Positions 4,673-7,807 of a stretch of DNA of 7,807 bases are shown one piece after another; position 1 is the first letter of the stretch; each line of letters starts with the position of its first letter. The stretch spans positions 1 to 7,807 of the forward strand of contig QKFK01000214.1 of NCBI GenBank assembly GCA_003252195.1. Direction: 5' to 3'. The DNA comes from Rhodospirillales bacterium. GTDB lineage: Bacteria; Pseudomonadota; Alphaproteobacteria; QKFK01; SZUA-500. The position numbers and the translations under genes were made by a program. The notes beneath the pieces are model-generated. The model was not told the origin of the DNA. It did not search any database and saw nothing but the letters and a program-made list of their open reading frames with translations.

Positions 4673-5836
4673 ATGACACATATAAAAATTGGAGATATTT
4701 CTCCTAAAATTCAATATATTGCCGATGGTGATATATTAACTTTTACCTTCCCTTTTGCGGTATTTAAAACCTCAGATGTGGAAGTTTATTTTGATGGGCA
4801 GGTGCAGTCATCTGGTTTTTCAGTTACGTTGAACGCTGATTGTGATGGAGGCTTTGTAGTATTTGAAGAAGCACCAAAAGACGGTGTTTTATTAACAATT
4901 CGTCGTTATCTGATTATAGAACGCACAACAGATTTTCAAGAAGGTGGAGCTTTTAGGGCTAAGGTGCTGAATGATGAGCTAGATTATCAAACCGCTTGTT
5001 TGCAGCAATTATCAGAAGATTTGAAATCAAGCATGGTTTTACCAGCTTATGCAAATTCTTCAATTGATATGACACTACCATTGCCAGAGGCAGGGAGAGC
5101 AATTGTTTGGAACGATGAGGCTGCTGGTTTGGCAAATTCAGATTCTGTTTTTGACAATATTGTCCCTATAGCAGAGGCATCAAAAATAGCAGCTGAGCAG
5201 GCTTTAGCCGAAGCTATAATTGCTAGAGATGAGGTTTTGAACTTTAAAATAGCAGCTGAAACAGCGCAAAGTCTTGCTGAACAAGCAAAGTTAGCTGCAG
5301 AAGTTGCAAGGGATGCTGCTGATGATATTGTTAATTTAGGGGCGCTAGCCAATAAAGATACAATTGGCACTATAGATATTGACGCAGGTTCGGTTAGCTT
5401 AGAGAAGCTTGAAACTGTAGCGGAGAATTCTGGTAAATTCATGGGGTATAATGAGGAAGGTGTTCCAAGTCCTATTGAAGTAGATACTTCATCTTTATTG
5501 AATGCATCGCTAAGCAATATTAATAGTGATGGGCAGACGGCTATATCTAATTATATGACACCAGACTATTCTGCAAGGGTAAGTGTTTCAGATGCAACAT
5601 TAACGTCTAGTACTGGTTTTGTGGCGCCATCAAATGGCGTGATATATGTATATACAAGCAATTATGATAGTAATACCACTGTATATGTTGATGGAGTGTC
5701 AATGGGTATTGGAGGCGCTAGTAACTATGGGGATTACCATATTACAACAATACTTTTGGCAAAAGATACAGTCGTAAAATGCTCAACTGGAGGAACATCC
5801 TCTGGCAACTTTGATCCTATGAAAACAGTAGTATAA
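4673..5836 (+). CDS. Tail fibre/spike with T7-type N-terminal domain
   Basis: A 387-residue receptor-binding protein candidate. Residues about 10-115 match the N-terminal attachment domain of T7-like tail fibres: beta-strands FTFPFAVF and VEVYFDG, then R77-R78 and T85-T86-D87-F88-Q89 leading to F94 and L-N-x-x-L-D (99-104). This domain binds the fibre to the tail. Residues about 165-222 are an alanine-rich heptad stretch, probably a trimeric coiled coil. A linker with ALANKDT (225-230) follows. The C-terminal 90 residues begin MTPDYSARVSVS and are beta-rich with G, S, T and N, ending in FDPMKTVV; I associate this kind of tip module with host recognition. The start has GAGG at 4664-4667. Much shorter than T7 gp17 (553), it may act as a short fibre or as the base of a branched one. 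The role is well supported; the receptor is unknown. Confidence 0.82.
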   Translation: MTHIKIGDISPKIQYIADGDILTFTFPFAVFKTSDVEVYFDGQVQSSGFSVTLNADCDGGFVVFEEAPKDGVLLTIRRYLIIERTTDFQEGGAFRAKVLNDELDYQTACLQQLSEDLKSSMVLPAYANSSIDMTLPLPEAGRAIVWNDEAAGLANSDSVFDNIVPIAEASKIAAEQALAEAIIARDEVLNFKIAAETAQSLAEQAKLAAEVARDAADDIVNLGALANKDTIGTIDIDAGSVSLEKLETVAENSGKFMGYNEEGVPSPIEVDTSSLLNASLSNINSDGQTAISNYMTPDYSARVSVSDATLTSSTGFVAPSNGVIYVYTSNYDSNTTVYVDGVSMGIGGASNYGDYHITTILLAKDTVVKCSTGGTSSGNFDPMKTVV

Positions 5837-5856
5837 CAAAAAGAGGAGTAAAAACT

Positions 5857-6205
5857 GTGGTTAGAAAATACGCCAAGATAGCAGATGAAGAAACTAAACA
5901 AGTTGATGTTGGTTTAGGTGATAATAGCAAGTTTTATAAAAGCTTGGGAATGGTAGAACAAGATGTCGAGCAAGCCTATAATGGTTTTTGGTATTTGTTA
6001 GGTTACGCACCAGAAGAACCGTCCAAAACATATTCTGAATTAAGGGCCGCAGAATACCCATTATAGGGAGTTTCTAGATGCCGAGGTTAAAATTAACTCT
6101 AGTGATGAAGCATTGATTGCGGAAGGAGAAACTCAAAAGGCAAAATATGTAGCTGATTGCTTGGTTGTAAAAGCTAAGTACCCAAAGCCAGAAAGTGAGG
6201 CGTAA
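5857..6205 (+). pseudogene. Small phage protein (XkdW-like?) split by a +1 frame change
   Basis: A GTG start at 5857 with AGGAG (5844-5848) opens a 69-codon frame ending at TAG (6064-6066). Its last residues, TYSELRAAEYPL, normally do not end a protein. The +1 frame continues at once as YREFLDAEVK (from 6062), has AEGETQKAKYVADCLVVKAK, and stops at TAA 6203-6205, adding 47 codons with no start of its own. Joined, the product would be about 115 residues. The S-E-L-R-A-A-E-Y-P ... F-L-D-A-x-V-K ... K-A-K-Y-P-K-P pattern resembles small proteins encoded beside phage tail fibre genes, some of them annotated XkdW-like. It could be a tail or fibre assembly helper; this is weakly supported. The break may be a true mutation, a sequencing error or recoding. 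The site CCA-TTA-TAG is not a known slippery sequence. It is the last gene of the tail block. Confidence 0.62.
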
Positions 6206-6236
6206 TTTTGCTATAGAGAGAGTTTAATCTAAGTTT

Positions 6237-6283
6237 GTTATACCGCCATAAGTTAGGGCGGTTTTTTAATAGGTGAAATCATA
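6237..6283 (+). repeat. Terminator-linked repeat element, copy 2
   Basis: This copy has GTTAT, one A, CCGCC (6237-6247), GGGCGGTTTT (6256-6265) and AGGTGAAATCATA (6271-6283), in the same order as 335-382. Here the CCGCC/GGCGG pair is the terminator stem itself. The final 13-mer ends 18 bases before the small-terminase candidate start, so it lies in its leader. Confidence 0.4.
6242..6267 (+). terminator. Intrinsic terminator ending the tail block
   Basis: ACCGCC (6242-6247) pairs perfectly with GGCGGT (6257-6262) around a 9-base loop, followed by a run of T through 6267. The stem is GC-rich in an AT-rich setting, so termination should be efficient. It separates the tail genes from the packaging genes. 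Confidence 0.85.
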
Positions 6284-6301
6284 GACAAGGGAGGGGATGA
6301 T

Positions 6302-6601
6302 ATGGCTCGGCGAATTCCGAGGACGCTTGATGGTTTGAAGAAAAACCTCAAGAAAACATTGCCAGAGCGTATCGCAAAAGTGGTGGAGAGCTATGACTCT
6401 TTTGCATCTTCAGATGTGCCTGAGGATGCAAAAGGCTTTGCTGGACATCACTCTGCTTGTAAGGCGGCGGTAGCTCATGCAGAAAGCTTGTTAAAACTAG
6501 CTAAATGGACTGAAGATGAACAGGTGGCAGAAGAACAAGATAAAAAATCAAATGAATTAATCGCTTTGCTAGCTGAAGCGAGGGAGGATTTAGAAGATTA
6601 G
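6302..6601 (+). CDS. Candidate terminase small subunit (by position)
   Basis: A 99-residue, highly charged, predicted all-helical protein with a strong GGAGGGG ribosome site (6290-6296). The N-terminus is basic (ARRIPRTLDGLKKNLKKTLPERI), the middle has a FAGHHSACKAAVAHAESLLKLAKW segment (46-69), and the C-terminus is acidic. The large terminase follows nine bases after its stop, as T7 gene 18 (89 residues) precedes gene 19. The terminase small subunit recognises or positions viral DNA for packaging and regulates the motor ATPase. A basic N-terminus and helical core are compatible with that, but I see no clear helix-turn-helix, and recognition of the family by sequence alone is not possible here. 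I recall similar proteins beside prophage terminases annotated as hypothetical. Call by synteny, moderate confidence. Confidence 0.6.
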   Translation: MARRIPRTLDGLKKNLKKTLPERIAKVVESYDSFASSDVPEDAKGFAGHHSACKAAVAHAESLLKLAKWTEDEQVAEEQDKKSNELIALLAEAREDLED

Positions 6602-6610
6602 GGGGATTAA

Positions 6611-7807
6611 ATGGATAAAATAGATTTTACAGAATTTGTGTGGATATGGAATAAATTAGAAAATTTAACCACCCCTAATCATCAGAAAAAAATGTCTCGT
6701 TGGCTAAGCAATATATGGTTTGCAGAGGATAGAAAAGCACTCATGATGGCTTTCAGAAATTCTGGTAAATCAACGATTGTTGGTTTGTTTTGTGCGTGGG
6801 TTTTGACCATAAAGCCAGAAACTAGAATTTTAGTAATGGCGGCTGATTACTCATTGGCAAAAAAGATGGTGCGTAATGTTAAAAGAATTATCGAAAAGCA
6901 CCCCTTTGCGAAGCATTTAGTTCCTAGCAAAAAAGAGCAATGGGCGTCAGATAATTTTATGGTCAACCGAGGGGCTGAACTTCGTGATCCATCAATGATT
7001 GCCAGAGGCTTAGGTGGTAATATTACAGGGTCTCGTGCAGATTTAATAATCTGTGATGATGTTGAGGTGCCAAAAACCTGTGATAGCTCAATAAAAAGAG
7101 CAGATATGCGAGCAAAGTTAAGTGAGCTAGATTATGTTCTTGTGCCTAGTGGAATGCAATTATATGTGGGGACGCCTCATAATTATTACAGTATTTATGA
7201 GACGGAAGAAATAAAGGACGGGGTCGAACCTTTCCTTAAAGATTTTACAAGGCTTGATTTGCCAATCTTGAGTGGTGACGGGCAGAGCGCTTGGCCAGAG
7301 AGGTTTTCATTAGAGAGGATTATGGCAATTAGGAGGCGTAGTGGCGAAAATAAATTTTTGAGCCAAATGATGCTTAAGCCAGTTAATTTTTCTCAAGGAA
7401 GATTGGCAGTTGATAAGCTGATTTTTTATGATGAAAAACTCACTTTAAGTGAGTGTAACCATAAATATGTGATGCAAATTGGTGACGTGAAAATGGTCTC
7501 AGCATCTTGCTGGTGGGACCCGTCTTTTGGCAAAAGCGTTAAAGGTGATGATAGTGTAGTTGCTGTGGTTTTTTGCGATGCAGAAGGTGGTTATTGGTTG
7601 CATGATATTGAATATATTAGAGTAGCTGATGAAGATAGCGATAAATCGGCTTCTATTCAATGTGCCAAAGTTGCAGAATTTGTTAAAAAATATGATCTGC
7701 CCGCCGTTCATGTTGAAAAAAATGGAATTGGCAGGTTTCTCCCTGGGATTTTGCGACAAGAATTAGCCAAGGCTGGAATATCTTGTGCGGTGATTGAAGA
7801 AACATCT
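6611..7807 (+). CDS. terL: Terminase large subunit, N-terminal 399 residues (partial)
   Basis: The frame is open from ATG 6611 to the window end. The product is the ATPase/nuclease motor that pumps DNA into the procapsid and cuts it. The ATPase domain has a Walker A motif AFRNSGKST (47-55), with K53 in the P-loop, then an adenine-side segment around RILVMAAD (72-79). A Walker B motif LIICDDVE (145-152) follows, with acidic D149, D150 and E152, and a coupling motif VGTPHN (186-191). The nuclease domain begins with WWDPSFG (D303), the first metal-binding acid of the RNase H fold. A second acid is likely E369 in HVEKNG. The third acid and the C-terminus lie outside the window; related proteins are usually about 500-600 residues. 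The FRNSGKST form of Walker A and synteny with T7 gene 19 support a podovirus-type TerL. No defects are seen in the visible part. Confidence 0.95.
   Translation, partial: MDKIDFTEFVWIWNKLENLTTPNHQKKMSRWLSNIWFAEDRKALMMAFRNSGKSTIVGLFCAWVLTIKPETRILVMAADYSLAKKMVRNVKRIIEKHPFAKHLVPSKKEQWASDNFMVNRGAELRDPSMIARGLGGNITGSRADLIICDDVEVPKTCDSSIKRADMRAKLSELDYVLVPSGMQLYVGTPHNYYSIYETEEIKDGVEPFLKDFTRLDLPILSGDGQSAWPERFSLERIMAIRRRSGENKFLSQMMLKPVNFSQGRLAVDKLIFYDEKLTLSECNHKYVMQIGDVKMVSASCWWDPSFGKSVKGDDSVVAVVFCDAEGGYWLHDIEYIRVADEDSDKSASIQCAKVAEFVKKYDLPAVHVEKNGIGRFLPGILRQELAKAGISCAVIEETS

Noticed and set aside
5047..5517. Minus-strand open frame of 156 codons
   Set aside because: It is the mirror of the alanine-rich coiled coil of the tail fibre, whose GCA/GCT codons leave few antisense stops. 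Its alanine/serine-rich product looks artificial.
6064..6084. TAG read-through or stop-codon reassignment in the small fibre-adjacent gene
   Set aside because: Reading through in frame reaches another stop within nine codons and gives no sensible sequence; the continuation is in the +1 frame.
7499..7759. Minus-strand open frame of 86 codons
   Set aside because: It lies antisense to the nuclease domain of the large terminase, where the + frame has clear catalytic motifs.
1..7807. CRISPR array, insertion sequence, tRNA or attachment site
   Set aside because: No regularly spaced repeats, transposase motifs, cloverleaf or flanking direct repeats were seen anywhere in the window.

Overview
This window is a virion-morphogenesis segment of a tailed phage or prophage with a short-tailed, T7-like (podovirus) gene plan. 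Every confident gene lies on the + strand. Reading left to right there is the C-terminal tail of a probable scaffolding protein, the major capsid protein, an 83-residue capsid-linked protein, a tail tubular A (gp11-like) adaptor, a tail tubular B (gp12-like) nozzle protein, a small coiled-coil protein in the place of an internal virion protein, a tail fibre or spike with a T7-type N-terminal domain, a small frameshifted gene, a small-terminase candidate, and the N-terminal 399 residues of the terminase large subunit. This matches the T7 order 9-10-11-12-14-17-18-19. No counterparts of the large T7 ejection proteins gp15 and gp16 lie between the gp14-like gene and the fibre.

The DNA is AT-rich and all genes read sensibly in the standard code (TAA, TAG and TGA are all used as stops). 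The structural proteins look like families I associate with prophages of Alphaproteobacteria, including AT-rich gut lineages. That host assignment rests on recollection of protein style and is only an inference. No integrase, repressor, RNA polymerase, lysis gene, tRNA or attachment site is visible, so lysogenic versus lytic lifestyle cannot be decided here.

Transcription appears modular. Gene-free stretches of 273 and 279 bases lie before the capsid gene and before the tail genes. The capsid pair (424-1517) has an intrinsic terminator upstream (322-356) and two in tandem downstream (1542-1565, 1582-1618). The tail block (1797-6205) is tightly packed (4-base overlap, then gaps of 2, 7 and 20 bases) and ends at a strong terminator (6242-6267). 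The packaging genes (6302 to the window end) form a third unit. A terminator followed by the 13-mer AGGTGAAAYCATA occurs both before the capsid gene and before the packaging genes. The leader of the tail block can fold into a terminator-like hairpin that competes with a perfect 8-bp upstream pairing.

The clearest anomaly is the gene at 5857-6205, in which a plausible phage protein of about 115 residues is split by a +1 frame change at a TAG codon. The rest looks like an ordinary morphogenesis cluster; the points most worth testing are the RNA structures in the two long gaps, the 83-residue capsid partner and the missing ejection proteins.
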